Shown here one piece after another: positions 25,238-34,116 of a stretch of DNA of 64,000 bases. Made by a program: the position numbers and the translations under genes. Location: positions 1 through 64,000 of the forward strand of contig NZ_JACIDY010000005.1 of NCBI RefSeq assembly GCF_014196615.1, written 5' to 3'. This DNA is from Novosphingobium fluoreni (GTDB lineage Bacteria; Pseudomonadota; Alphaproteobacteria; Sphingomonadales; Sphingomonadaceae). Numbering within the stretch: the stretch's first letter is position 1; each line of letters begins with the position of its first letter. The notes under the pieces are model-generated. The model saw only the letters and a list, made by a program, of their open reading frames with translations, was not told the DNA's origin and did no database searches.

Positions 25238-26184
25238 TGCTGGGCCGGGCAGCCAATGGCGTCTACTGGATGACGCGGTATCTTGAGAGGGCGGAGAATA
25301 CCGGGCGGCTGATCGACGTCGGTTTTCACCTCGCCCTCACGCGCGGCAGCCGGGAGCGGCAGGACGAGGAATGGCGCTCGGTGCTGATCACCACCGGCCA
25401 CGAGCAGGGCTACCTGGCCGCGCATCCGGACATCAGCGGCGCGCAGGTTTTCAACTATCTCCTGCGCGAGCGGGAGAACCCAGGCAGCGTCCTATCCATG
25501 TTGGAAAGTGCGCGCACCAACGCCAGGGTCGTCCGCACCAGCCTCACCAATGAGGTGTGGCAGGCGATCAACGAGACCTGGATGATCCTGCGCGACATGC
25601 TCAGCCGTCCGGTGCGAGAAGGCAATCTGGGCGAGGTTCTTTCCACCATCCGCCAGCGCGCGAGCCTAGTTCGTGGGGCGATGGAAGGCTCGATGCTGCG
25701 CAACGAGGTGTTCAACTTCGCGCGCATCGGCACCTTCATTGAGCGGGCGGACAACACCGCGCGCATCCTGGACGTGAAATACTACGTCCTACTGCCATCG
25801 GTCGCCTGGGTCGGCTCCAGTCTGGACAATGTGCAGTGGGACACGCTGCTGCGCTCGGTGGCGGGAAACCGCGCCTTCTCCTGGCTCAACGCCGGCACGA
25901 TGGACCCGCGCGAGATCGCCCGGTTCCTGATCCTGGACGGGCGTTTCCCGCGCAGCCTGGTGTTCTGTTTTGATAAGATCCGCAGCAACATGGCGGGCCT
26001 GGCGAAGCAATACGGCGGGGAAACCCAGGCGCATCAGCAGTTGCGGGATGCGGGCAGCCGCTTACATGACTGCACGATCGAACAGATTTTTGAATCCGGC
26101 CTGCATGAGTTCCTGCGTGACTTTATCCGCCGCACCCATAACATCGGCGAGGCGATCTCGTCCGACTATCGCTTCATCGGATAG
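25237..26184 (+). CDS. Alpha-E domain protein (DUF403)
   Basis: The 315-residue protein starts with the conserved alpha-E signature NGVYWMTRYLERAENTGRL and continues as an all-helical domain with LVRGAMEGSML, ARIGTFIERADNTARILD and WLNAGTMDPREIARFLILDG. Alpha-E proteins occur almost only next to permuted ATP-grasp and transglutaminase-like genes; their biochemical role is not established. GGAG about 10 bases before the ATG 25237 acts as ribosome-binding site. It follows the possible 46-codon frame with a one-base overlap and is 12 bases upstream of the transglutaminase-like gene. Confidence 0.92.
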   Translation: MLGRAANGVYWMTRYLERAENTGRLIDVGFHLALTRGSRERQDEEWRSVLITTGHEQGYLAAHPDISGAQVFNYLLRERENPGSVLSMLESARTNARVVRTSLTNEVWQAINETWMILRDMLSRPVREGNLGEVLSTIRQRASLVRGAMEGSMLRNEVFNFARIGTFIERADNTARILDVKYYVLLPSVAWVGSSLDNVQWDTLLRSVAGNRAFSWLNAGTMDPREIARFLILDGRFPRSLVFCFDKIRSNMAGLAKQYGGETQAHQQLRDAGSRLHDCTIEQIFESGLHEFLRDFIRRTHNIGEAISSDYRFIG

Positions 26185-26196
26185 GACGGCCCACCC

Positions 26197-27033
26197 GTGT
26201 TGCTGACCATCGAGCATGAAACTCGCTACAACTTCGATCAAAGCGTGATCCATGGTCTGCAGCGTTTGCGGCTGCGGCCCAAGCCGACGCATGGCCAGCA
26301 GGTGGTGGAATGGGAGACCGTGCTGGAAGGCGCGCGTCACGAGGCGGCTTACGACGATCAGCACCACAATCATGTGGAACTGGTTTCGCTGGAGCCGGGC
26401 GTACGCGAGGTTGTCATCACTTGCCGCGGCACGGTGAAGACGGCGGACAATCACGGCATCCTGGGGGAACATAGCGGGCATTTTCCTCTCTGGGCCTTTA
26501 CCCGGGCCACGCCGCTGACCCGTGCCGGCCCCAAGGTCCGCTCGCTCGCCGCCTCGGTCGCCGGGCAGAAGGAAGAGCGGTTGGCGATGCTCCACAGCTT
26601 GAGCCTGGCGGTGCGTGCGGCGGTGGAATATGAACCGGGCACGACCGACGTGACTACCACGGCAGAGCAGTCCCTGGCCGCCGGACACGGGGTTTGCCAG
26701 GATCATGCGCATATCTTCATCAGCGCCGCACGCTTGCTGGACGTGCCGGCGCGCTACGTTGGCGGCTACCTCAAGATGGACGGCCGGGTGGAGCAGGATG
26801 CGGGCCACGGCTGGGTCGAGGCCTACGTAATGGGCCTTGGCTGGGTCGGATTTGATGTCTCGAACTCGATAAGCCCGGACGAACGGTATGTTCGCGTAAC
26901 CACCGGTTGTGATTATAGTGAAGCCGCGCCGTTTACAGGTGTAGTGACCGGCGCAGGACCGGGGCGCCTGTCCGTTCATCTCTCGGTAGATGCACCGCAG
27001 GTAAGCCAGCAGCAGCAACAGTCCGCTCCCTGA
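26197..27033 (+). CDS. Transglutaminase-like cysteine protease-fold protein
   Basis: This 278-residue protein has a bacterial transglutaminase-like N-terminal beta domain (about 1-80) followed by the papain-like core. The catalytic triad is visible as Cys167 in GHGVCQDHAH, His204 in GHGWVEAY and Asp220 in GFDVSN. Members of this group may act as peptidases or amide-exchange enzymes rather than true protein cross-linkers. It starts with GTG 26197. The C-terminus ends in a glutamine-rich tail. It sits between alpha-E and Anbu, and this four-gene set is a known conserved neighbourhood in proteobacteria, so a shared peptide- or protein-processing pathway is likely. Confidence 0.9.
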   Translation: MLLTIEHETRYNFDQSVIHGLQRLRLRPKPTHGQQVVEWETVLEGARHEAAYDDQHHNHVELVSLEPGVREVVITCRGTVKTADNHGILGEHSGHFPLWAFTRATPLTRAGPKVRSLAASVAGQKEERLAMLHSLSLAVRAAVEYEPGTTDVTTTAEQSLAAGHGVCQDHAHIFISAARLLDVPARYVGGYLKMDGRVEQDAGHGWVEAYVMGLGWVGFDVSNSISPDERYVRVTTGCDYSEAAPFTGVVTGAGPGRLSVHLSVDAPQVSQQQQQSAP

Positions 27034-27077
27034 CGCTGGGGCGGCGCGGACGGGGTTTTGAAGGACGGGTTCGAATA

Positions 27078-27842
27078 ATGACGTATTGCGTGGGGATGAT
27101 GCTGGACCACGGGCTGGTGATGATGAGCGATACCCGCACGAATTCGGGCGTCGACAACATCTCGAGCTTTCGCAAGATGTTCCACTGGTCGGTTCCGGGC
27201 GAACGGCTGATCACGGTGATGACAGCCGGCAATCTTGCCACCACCCAGTCCGTGATCAGCAGCCTGGAAGAACGTAACAAGGCCCCGTCCGATCGGCACA
27301 ATTCGCTGCTGGAAGCACCCACGATGTTCCAGGTGGCGACGATCGTGGGCGATCTGTTGCGCCAGACCATCCAGTCCCGCGCAGTGCAGGGCGGCCAGAA
27401 TGCAGGCAACACCTTCGGCGCCTCGATGATCGTGGCGGGACAGATCAAGGGCATGGAGCCGCGCCTGTTCCTAATCTATCCCGAGGGCAACTTCATCGAG
27501 GCGAGCTATGACACGCCGTTTTTCCAAATCGGCGAAACAAAGTACGGTCGCCCGATCCTGATCCGGGGTTACGAGCGCGATATGTCGTTCGAAAGCGCGG
27601 TAAAGCTGCTGATGGTCTCGTTCGATTCCACCGTGAAGGCCAACCTGTCCGTTGGATTGCCGCTGGATCTGCTGGTGGTGGAGCGCGATCACTTCGAGCC
27701 GCTTCATGAGCGTCGCATCGATGGCAAGGATCGCTATTTCCAGACGATCTCGGCCGGCTGGGGGGAAGCGTTGAAGAAGGCGTTCCTCTCGCTGCCGAAT
27801 TACGAAATCGAGCCAACGCCGACCCACGCCATCGTCTCGTAA
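27078..27842 (+). CDS. Anbu proteasome-related protease
   Basis: The 254-residue protein is an Anbu (ancestral beta subunit) member of the Ntn-hydrolase/proteasome family. After removal of the start methionine, Thr2 in MTYCVG would be the N-terminal nucleophile; Asp18 (SDTRTN) and Lys33 (FRKMF) complete the proteasome-like active site. NTFGASMIVAGQ and FLIYPEGNFIEA are further family landmarks. Anbu proteins are known to form open helical assemblies rather than closed rings; the substrate is unknown. It is the last gene of the ATP-grasp/alpha-E/transglutaminase operon and lies 45 bases after the transglutaminase stop. Confidence 0.92.
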   Translation: MTYCVGMMLDHGLVMMSDTRTNSGVDNISSFRKMFHWSVPGERLITVMTAGNLATTQSVISSLEERNKAPSDRHNSLLEAPTMFQVATIVGDLLRQTIQSRAVQGGQNAGNTFGASMIVAGQIKGMEPRLFLIYPEGNFIEASYDTPFFQIGETKYGRPILIRGYERDMSFESAVKLLMVSFDSTVKANLSVGLPLDLLVVERDHFEPLHERRIDGKDRYFQTISAGWGEALKKAFLSLPNYEIEPTPTHAIVS

Positions 27843-27984
27843 TGGAAGCACGCAGCGCCGATCCGATCACCATTGCGACTGGACCGGTACGCCGCGAAGC
27901 TATAGGGATGTTTACGAGATAATCTGCCTGCCGTGATCGGCAGATGGTACCGTGCGGTACGCGCAACAGGAACCGTTCGCCCCG

Positions 27985-29382
27985 ATGAAGATCGCCTCAA
28001 GAGAGTCCGAAGCGACCTCGTCCAGAAGGTCCGGCTCGGGCTCCGCCAGGAAACGCCGGTCAGCCTCCGCTGCGGGCGTTGCGACAAACGACGATCGCCT
28101 GCTCTACATCGCTGCCGTCGCGTTCTTCGCTATGGTTCTGCTGGCGCCTGCCATGGTCGTTCGCGAAATGGCGATCGGTGACATCAGCGCCTCGGGAGAG
28201 GGCAGCGTCGTCCGACAGATTGGTTACGTCCTGATCCTGTTGTTCTCGATTTTCGCGACTTGGAAGCAGGGATCGGGCCTCAAGGCGCTGATCATGCCCT
28301 GGCCGTTGATGCTGGCGCTGGGATGGTGCTGGATCAGCTTGGCGTGGGCGATCAATCCAGGTGTTGCCGTTCGTCGCCTGGTGCTGATGACGATCGTCGT
28401 CTGGAACACATTTATTATCATGCAGGCCGCCGGATACGATCGCACGATCAAGGTGCTACGTTTTCTGTTCGTTGCTATCCTGATCGCAGGGTACATCACG
28501 GTGGCCATCGCGCCGTCGATTGGCATTCACATGATGCTGGACGGCGATATCCAGCTGACGGTGGTGGGTAACTGGCGCGGTCTGATGGGGCACAAGAACA
28601 TCGCGGGCGCGGCCTGTGCCATCACGCTGATGCTGTTCCTTTACGATACCAAACAGATCAAGCCGGTCTTGCGTTGGGCGGTGCTCCTGGCGGCGGCCTT
28701 TTTTCTCTACAAGGCCCAGTCCAAGACATCCTTCGGCATGCTGCTGATCGCGCTATTATGCGGCTGGATTTTTCAGCGCTACGACGAACGCATCCGCAGC
28801 TTTGCGATCCCGATGATCATGTTCCTCACCGCGGCGGGGTGGTTCTTCTACAGCACCTATCAGAGCTTTGTGTTCGAGAACCTGCTGAACCCCAAATTCT
28901 TCACCGGGCGCGGTTTCATTTGGGACGCGATGATCCGCTACGCGGGTGAGCATCTCTTGCTGGGCGCAGGGTACGGATCGTTCTGGGACGCTGGCACGGA
29001 CAGCCCGATCTACGACTACGGGCAGGGCTTCGTGAAGACGGCAGGGTCGGGCCATAACGGTTATCTTGATTTGCTGGTCGCCGTCGGCGTTCCCGGTGTG
29101 TTGCTGGCGGTGTTCGCGGCTGTGGTGTGGCCGGCCTGGAAATTGCTCGCCAGTCGGATCACACCGCAGCGCGGCGCTCTGGCAGTGGCATTGCTGGTGT
29201 TTTGCATGGGGCACAACGTCACCGAATCCAGCTTGCTGGAGCGCGATACCCTGGTGGGCGTCATCATGATGGTGGCCGTGGCGATCGCCCAGAACTGGGA
29301 GCAGGTCGGCACTGCCAGCCGCAAAATGAGTGGAGCGGATATCTTCGCCGCCCTCTCGCAGCGCCGGCGTGAACTGGCCTGA
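27985..29382 (+). CDS. Wzy/O-antigen-ligase-family membrane protein, copy 1
   Basis: The roughly 465-residue polytopic protein starts with a Ser/Arg-rich cytoplasmic segment followed by about ten membrane helices. The large periplasmic loop carries FTGRGFIWDAMIRYAG and GSGHNGYLDLLVAVG, and earlier NWRGLMGHKNIAG, all typical of the Wzy_C/O-antigen-ligase superfamily. Members either polymerise lipid-linked repeat units or transfer glycans to acceptors; sequence alone does not separate these. It is closely related to the protein encoded at 36326-37756. The ATG at 27985 is preferred over a GTG at 27952 in the same frame. It opens the exopolysaccharide locus. Confidence 0.87.
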   Translation: MKIASRESEATSSRRSGSGSARKRRSASAAGVATNDDRLLYIAAVAFFAMVLLAPAMVVREMAIGDISASGEGSVVRQIGYVLILLFSIFATWKQGSGLKALIMPWPLMLALGWCWISLAWAINPGVAVRRLVLMTIVVWNTFIIMQAAGYDRTIKVLRFLFVAILIAGYITVAIAPSIGIHMMLDGDIQLTVVGNWRGLMGHKNIAGAACAITLMLFLYDTKQIKPVLRWAVLLAAAFFLYKAQSKTSFGMLLIALLCGWIFQRYDERIRSFAIPMIMFLTAAGWFFYSTYQSFVFENLLNPKFFTGRGFIWDAMIRYAGEHLLLGAGYGSFWDAGTDSPIYDYGQGFVKTAGSGHNGYLDLLVAVGVPGVLLAVFAAVVWPAWKLLASRITPQRGALAVALLVFCMGHNVTESSLLERDTLVGVIMMVAVAIAQNWEQVGTASRKMSGADIFAALSQRRRELA

Positions 29383-29392
29383 GGCGGCCAGG

Positions 29393-30886
29393 ATGATGAC
29401 GGGCCAGCGGCCCCGCGGTGCGCGCCTTCCGATCGTGCAGGGCTGGCTGCTTGTTTTTATCGTCATCATCATCGCGGCGCATCTAGCGGTGTCGTGGCAG
29501 GCCCCGCTTAGCAACGATGCCAGCATGCAATGGCTGCAAGTTCGCACCAACCGCCTGAACGACTGGCACCCACCCGCGATGACGCGATTGTGGCAGCTCC
29601 TGGGCGTTTTCGGACCTGGCCCGCGCCCGCTGCTGGTGTTTTCGATCCTCTTCTACTGGAGCGGCATCGGGCTGTTCGCTATGACCCTGGTGCGGCTGGG
29701 TAAACCTATGATCGCTTTTGCTGCGGTCGCGGCATCGGTGATCGCGGTGGTGGTCTGGTTCGATCCGATCGGCAAGGATGGCTTGCTGACTTCTTGCTTC
29801 ATCTGGAGCTACGCCCTGCTGCTGGCGGCCAGGACGCGGGAGAGGGCATCCGTGCCGCTGATCGCTATCGCACTGCTAATGGTCTGCTGCGGGGTCCTGA
29901 TGCGGCACAACGGCGCCTTTGCGGCAGGCCCTGCCGTGATCTTGGCGTTTGCGCCAAGACTGCTGCGGCGCTTCTGGTTGAGCCTTGGCTTGTGCGCGAT
30001 CATCGCGGTCGCCCTCGCTGGCGCGGTGCAAGTGGCGAACCGCGCGGTCTTCCGCGCCGAATCATCGCGGGTGGAAGATTCGCTGTTGCTGTTCGACCTG
30101 CTCGGGATCGCGAGCGGAAGTGGCGACTTGACGGTGTTCGGGCCGGCCAGCCGCATCACCAAGCGCGATGTGACACGCTGCTATTCCCCGGTGATGTGGG
30201 ACACGATGGCGCCTTGGGGCAAGTGTCCGTGGTTTCCGGAAAGGGCTGGTGCGAAACTGCTGGATCAGCCCCAGATAATCGCCGGGGCCGTGCCGCCGCC
30301 GTCTGATTTCAAGCGCCGATGGATCGATGCGGTGGCGGCTCATCCTGTCACCTACGCCGTGCATCGCGTGCGGCATATGAACGCCGAACTGCTGCTGCTC
30401 ACTTCCACGAAGCCACGCAATGGCATCGTCCCGGTATCACCCACCGAGTTGCGGGACCCGCCGCAAGATTCGCTACTGACGCTTATTGCCAAGCATACCC
30501 TGGGCGTCATCTTCATCCCCGCCGTGGTTGTGGCGCTGGCGCTCAGCACGTTTGTCATGCTGTTTATGCGGCTACAGCGCGTCGAGAAAAACGATGCCGT
30601 ACTCTGGACTGCCTTGTCGATGAGCGCGGCGGCGCTGCTTTACGCGGGATCCTACGCCATTGCCGGTGTGGCCACGGCCCCGCGCTATTTTTTGCTGACG
30701 GCAGTCCTGTCCTCATTCGCGCTGGCGATTGGCATTGGTGATGGGGCTTGGCGTACCCTACCGCGTGAAAGGCGTGGGCTCGCTGTGGCGTGCCTGGCAT
30801 TGCCAGTGCTGGCGATCGGTCTTGCCGAGGCGGGACGCATGTTTGTTTCGATCCCGCCCGATTCATTGCTGATCCCGCCGCGCTGA
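29393..30886 (+). CDS. Polytopic membrane protein, GT-C glycosyltransferase-like
   Basis: This 497-residue protein has roughly ten to twelve membrane helices. The first periplasmic loop contains NDASMQWLQVRTNRLNDWHPP, with acidic residues and the WHPP pattern seen in GT-C-fold transferases that use lipid-linked sugar donors. A long soluble loop (about 235-360) contains FGPASRITKRDVTRCYSP and WGKCPWFPERAG, with cysteines at the two ends that could pair. I do not recognise a named family, so the GT-C assignment is an inference from the motif and topology. It begins 10 bases after the Wzy-type gene, so the two are likely co-expressed and act on the same glycan. Confidence 0.6.
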   Translation: MMTGQRPRGARLPIVQGWLLVFIVIIIAAHLAVSWQAPLSNDASMQWLQVRTNRLNDWHPPAMTRLWQLLGVFGPGPRPLLVFSILFYWSGIGLFAMTLVRLGKPMIAFAAVAASVIAVVVWFDPIGKDGLLTSCFIWSYALLLAARTRERASVPLIAIALLMVCCGVLMRHNGAFAAGPAVILAFAPRLLRRFWLSLGLCAIIAVALAGAVQVANRAVFRAESSRVEDSLLLFDLLGIASGSGDLTVFGPASRITKRDVTRCYSPVMWDTMAPWGKCPWFPERAGAKLLDQPQIIAGAVPPPSDFKRRWIDAVAAHPVTYAVHRVRHMNAELLLLTSTKPRNGIVPVSPTELRDPPQDSLLTLIAKHTLGVIFIPAVVVALALSTFVMLFMRLQRVEKNDAVLWTALSMSAAALLYAGSYAIAGVATAPRYFLLTAVLSSFALAIGIGDGAWRTLPRERRGLAVACLALPVLAIGLAEAGRMFVSIPPDSLLIPPR

Positions 30887-30889
30887 CAG

Positions 30890-32794
30890 CTATCGGCTGA
30901 TCTCGCGCGCGATGGCTCGTGCCACTGGGACAGAGGCCAGTGGCGTCAGGTGTGAGTGATCGATATGGATCGGTCCGCCATCGGCGGTGAATAAGCGACA
31001 TCGGCCACCCGGGCATTCGATGTCGAAGTGCGAGACGTAGCGGGCACCGGTGGCGATCACATCCTGGCGCATGGCCGCGTCCAGGGGGCGGCGATCGGCC
31101 TCTCTTGCGTTTTCCATGCGACCGAAATCGTGATCCAACATGCTGCGCGCCAGCAGGTCGGGAAAGTCGGCGGAGTATTCGACCATCGGGCCGACGACGA
31201 CGATCCGGCGCGCGCCGCGTTGTTGCAACCGGCGGATCGTTTCGATCAGCAACGGCCGGTCCGTATCGAACCAGCGACCGGCGATGACGACGCCTTGCAA
31301 CCGAGAGACGTCCACTTCCTCCAGTGCCGCGATCACGATGCCCCGACAACTGCGCAGCCCCTTGCCCTGGATCGTCGGCCGGCACCCCGCCGCCGTCGCT
31401 TGCAGCATGTTGGCCGGTGCGATGGCGCGGCGCAGCTCCTGTGACAGCTGTCCGGCATGGCTGTCGCCCACGAGCAGGACGTTCGCGCGGTCCGACGCCA
31501 TTTGCAGGCAGGCCGTATCATTGGGCGTCGTGTACGGCAGGTGGAAGCAGTGCCCGGTGGCATATTGCGCGCGGCCCGCCGGTGTTTTGTCGAACTGGAG
31601 GTAGCCTGCCACCCGTGTCACATCGGGCGGGAGGTGTTTGATACGCTCCGCCTGTTTGGCGATGATCAATCCGGCAGCCGCGATGGCGACGAGCCCCCCC
31701 AGGGCGATCATATGCGGCATCAGGCCAGTGCCGTTTCGCCAGCGCCTCAGGGCCGGGCGTTCCACCAGGAAGTAGGATAGGATCGCCGCCATGAAGCTCA
31801 GCGTCACCAAAATGGCGATATCGGCGCTGCCGATGATCTCCGACCGGCCCTGAAGGTAGAAGGCAATGATCGGGCGGTGCCAAATATAGAGTGAATAGGA
31901 GATCAGGCCGATCCATCGCAATGGTCGCAAAGAGAGAAGGCCTGCCGCACCGGTGCCGGGTGCATAGGCTATCAGCAGCGCCGCCGATCCTGCCACCGGA
32001 AACGCGAAAGGGACCGGAAAAGGCCAGGTCGACTTGATCGCGAACACGCTGGCCACGATTACGACCAGCGCGCCCCATACCGCCACGGTTCGCACAACTT
32101 GCGGCAGCTTCGGGAAGACGCCCAGCGCCACCAGCCCGCCCAGCAGCAGTTCCCAGATACGGGCGGGGAGCAGGTAGAAGCCACCGCCGGGATCGAAGAC
32201 GGCATAATAAAGCCCCGTCAGGATGGAGGTGGCGCTGATGCCCATGAGTACTTGGACCAACCGCCGCCGTTCCAGGCCGCGCAGCGCCAGCAGCAGGATC
32301 GGGTATAGCAGGTAGAACTGCTCCTCCACCGCCAGCGACCAAGTGTGCACCAACGGCTTCAAGTCCGAATAGAAGTAGTCGACCGTTGTGTAGAAATAGA
32401 TGTTCGATCCGAAGGCCGCGGTCGCCGCCGCGCTCCGGCCCAGGTCACGCAAGGGCTTTGGCAGCAGGATGATGCAGCCCAGCGACAGCACGACGACGAT
32501 CATCAGCGTCAGCGCGGGCAGAATGCGGACGATCCGGCGGCGATAGAAGCTGGTGAGCGAAAACGATCCGGCGGCCAGCTCGGCCTGGATGATGCCGGTT
32601 ATGAGGTAGCCGGAGATCACGAAGAAGATATCGACGCCGGTGAAGCCACCCCGCAACGCGGTCACGCCGCAGTGATGCAGCAGGATCGGCAGGATCGCCA
32701 ACGCGCGCAGGCCGTCGATTTCGGGTCTGTGCTTGACGCCGGAGCTGGGCCTGCTGACAGTATGCGGGACGACAGGCTCCAAGGCGGTGCTCAT
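30890..32794 (-). CDS. Acyltransferase-3 with C-terminal SGNH domain (OafA/YrhL type)
   Basis: The 634-residue protein joins an N-terminal acyltransferase-3 membrane domain (about 20-380) to a C-terminal SGNH hydrolase-like domain. The first part starts with RPEIDGLRALAILPILLHH and shows FFVISGYLI and LAVEEQFYLLYP. The second carries the nucleophile block LLVGDSHAGQ and a closing IDHSHLTP that supplies the Asp/His pair. Such proteins transfer acetyl or other acyl groups from a cytoplasmic donor to sugars on the periplasmic side, as OafA does for O-antigen. It should acylate the polysaccharide made by this locus. It is on the strand opposite to its neighbours and is convergent with the GT-C-like gene, 3 bases apart. 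Confidence 0.9.
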   Translation of the reverse strand: MSTALEPVVPHTVSRPSSGVKHRPEIDGLRALAILPILLHHCGVTALRGGFTGVDIFFVISGYLITGIIQAELAAGSFSLTSFYRRRIVRILPALTLMIVVVLSLGCIILLPKPLRDLGRSAAATAAFGSNIYFYTTVDYFYSDLKPLVHTWSLAVEEQFYLLYPILLLALRGLERRRLVQVLMGISATSILTGLYYAVFDPGGGFYLLPARIWELLLGGLVALGVFPKLPQVVRTVAVWGALVVIVASVFAIKSTWPFPVPFAFPVAGSAALLIAYAPGTGAAGLLSLRPLRWIGLISYSLYIWHRPIIAFYLQGRSEIIGSADIAILVTLSFMAAILSYFLVERPALRRWRNGTGLMPHMIALGGLVAIAAAGLIIAKQAERIKHLPPDVTRVAGYLQFDKTPAGRAQYATGHCFHLPYTTPNDTACLQMASDRANVLLVGDSHAGQLSQELRRAIAPANMLQATAAGCRPTIQGKGLRSCRGIVIAALEEVDVSRLQGVVIAGRWFDTDRPLLIETIRRLQQRGARRIVVVGPMVEYSADFPDLLARSMLDHDFGRMENAREADRRPLDAAMRQDVIATGARYVSHFDIECPGGRCRLFTADGGPIHIDHSHLTPLASVPVARAIAREISR

Positions 32795-32937
32795 TCAGAT
32801 GCGATCGGGCAACGTCGCGTGGGGGTGATGTGAAAGGTCGCCTGGCGCGCGAGCGATCCCCTCGACGCTACGTTGATCCACTGATAGAGGCTTGGCAAGT
32901 GGCGGCACGGGCCGTTGCCATAAACAAGGGATCGTAC

Positions 32938-34116
32938 GTGTCCAGCGCCTCGGCCATGATGATGACCGATCCGGCATCTCGCCAGCGAAGGCCGCGCGTC
33001 CTTCAGGTCATCACCAAGCTGGACCTCGGCGGTGCGGAAAGCGTCGCGATCGACCTTATCGGCGCGCTGCATCGCGAAGTGGACTTCGGTGTGTTCGGCG
33101 TGTTCGCGCTTTCGGAACAGACCCAGGTCGGGCGAGACATGGCTGCGCGTCTTCGCGACTCGCGCGTGCCTTTTTGGGACGGGGCCTCCGGCAATTTCAA
33201 GAAGGGCGGCGCTCTGGTCGCGGCTTGGAGGCTGGCGCGGGCGGTCAAAGCGTTTCGGGCGGACGTGGTTCACCTCCACACGGAGGTGCCGGAGCTGACC
33301 TATGCCTTAGCCACGCTGCTATCGCCCGGGTTGCGCAGGGTTGGCGTCTTGCGCACAGTCCACAATTGCGAGTTATGGATCGCTTGGGGCCGCATCGGCG
33401 GTTGGGTGACGCAGCGGCTGTCGCACGGCCACGCCATCGCCGTCTCGCAAGCGGCGGCCGATGCCGATTGCGCCATTCCGACCCGCACGACCCGGACGCG
33501 GCCGACCGTGATCTATAACGGGGTTGTCGCGCCCTCGACTTCGACAGTAACCACAAGAGCCCCGTCTCCGGTGCGTTTGCTGTTTGCCGCGCGGCTGGTT
33601 CCAGCCAAGGGAAGCGATCTCCTGCCTGCGATCCTGGCTTCGGCGCATGCCGGAACGACACGGCGGGATGTGGAAGTGACGATTGCTGGCACAGGTCCGC
33701 AAGATGCGGAACTTCGCCATGATCTTCAGGGCATCGCGTCTGGGTGGACGGTGCGGATGGTGCCGCCGATCGAGCAACTGGGGCAACGACTGGGCGAGTG
33801 GGATGTGGTTCTGATGCCGTCCCGGTTCGAGGGGCTGGGCCTGCTCGCGATCGAGGCGTTCATGGCAGGTGTGCCGCTGGCCACGACCACCGCACCCGGG
33901 CTCGCCGAAGTCCTTCCGCCCGATTATCCGTACAATGCGCCGGTCGATGATGCCCACGCTTTGGGCGGTATCGTGGCGCGTCTGATCGACGACCCTGCCG
34001 CCGCTCGCGAGGTTGTCGCGCCTTTGCGGCAGGTGATGATGACGCGCTTCTCGCCCGAGGAGATGGTACAGGGGTATCGCCAGGCTTACGCGGAGTTGGC
34101 CGGGGGTGGGGCATGA
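32938..34116 (+). CDS. Glycosyltransferase, GT4 (GT-B) family
   Basis: The 392-residue protein begins with the donor-fold entry VLQVITKLDLGGAESVAIDL (GGAE loop). It contains LLFAARLVPAKGSDLLP and VVLMPSRFEGLGLLAIEAF, the E-x7-E region that binds the nucleotide-sugar in retaining GT4 enzymes. It should add one sugar to the growing lipid-linked repeat unit at the cytoplasmic face of the membrane. GTG 32938 is preferred because AAGGGA lies 7 bases upstream; ATGs 30 or so bases later are possible. Its stop overlaps the next gene as ATGA, starting a tight run of three glycosyltransferases. Confidence 0.9.
   Translation: MSSASAMMMTDPASRQRRPRVLQVITKLDLGGAESVAIDLIGALHREVDFGVFGVFALSEQTQVGRDMAARLRDSRVPFWDGASGNFKKGGALVAAWRLARAVKAFRADVVHLHTEVPELTYALATLLSPGLRRVGVLRTVHNCELWIAWGRIGGWVTQRLSHGHAIAVSQAAADADCAIPTRTTRTRPTVIYNGVVAPSTSTVTTRAPSPVRLLFAARLVPAKGSDLLPAILASAHAGTTRRDVEVTIAGTGPQDAELRHDLQGIASGWTVRMVPPIEQLGQRLGEWDVVLMPSRFEGLGLLAIEAFMAGVPLATTTAPGLAEVLPPDYPYNAPVDDAHALGGIVARLIDDPAAAREVVAPLRQVMMTRFSPEEMVQGYRQAYAELAGGGA

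Noticed and set aside
27922..27945. Hairpin ATCTGCC/GGCAGAT after the Anbu gene as a terminator
   Set aside because: The stem is only 7 base pairs with a 10-base loop and no T-run, and it lies just before the next gene; too weak to list as a terminator.
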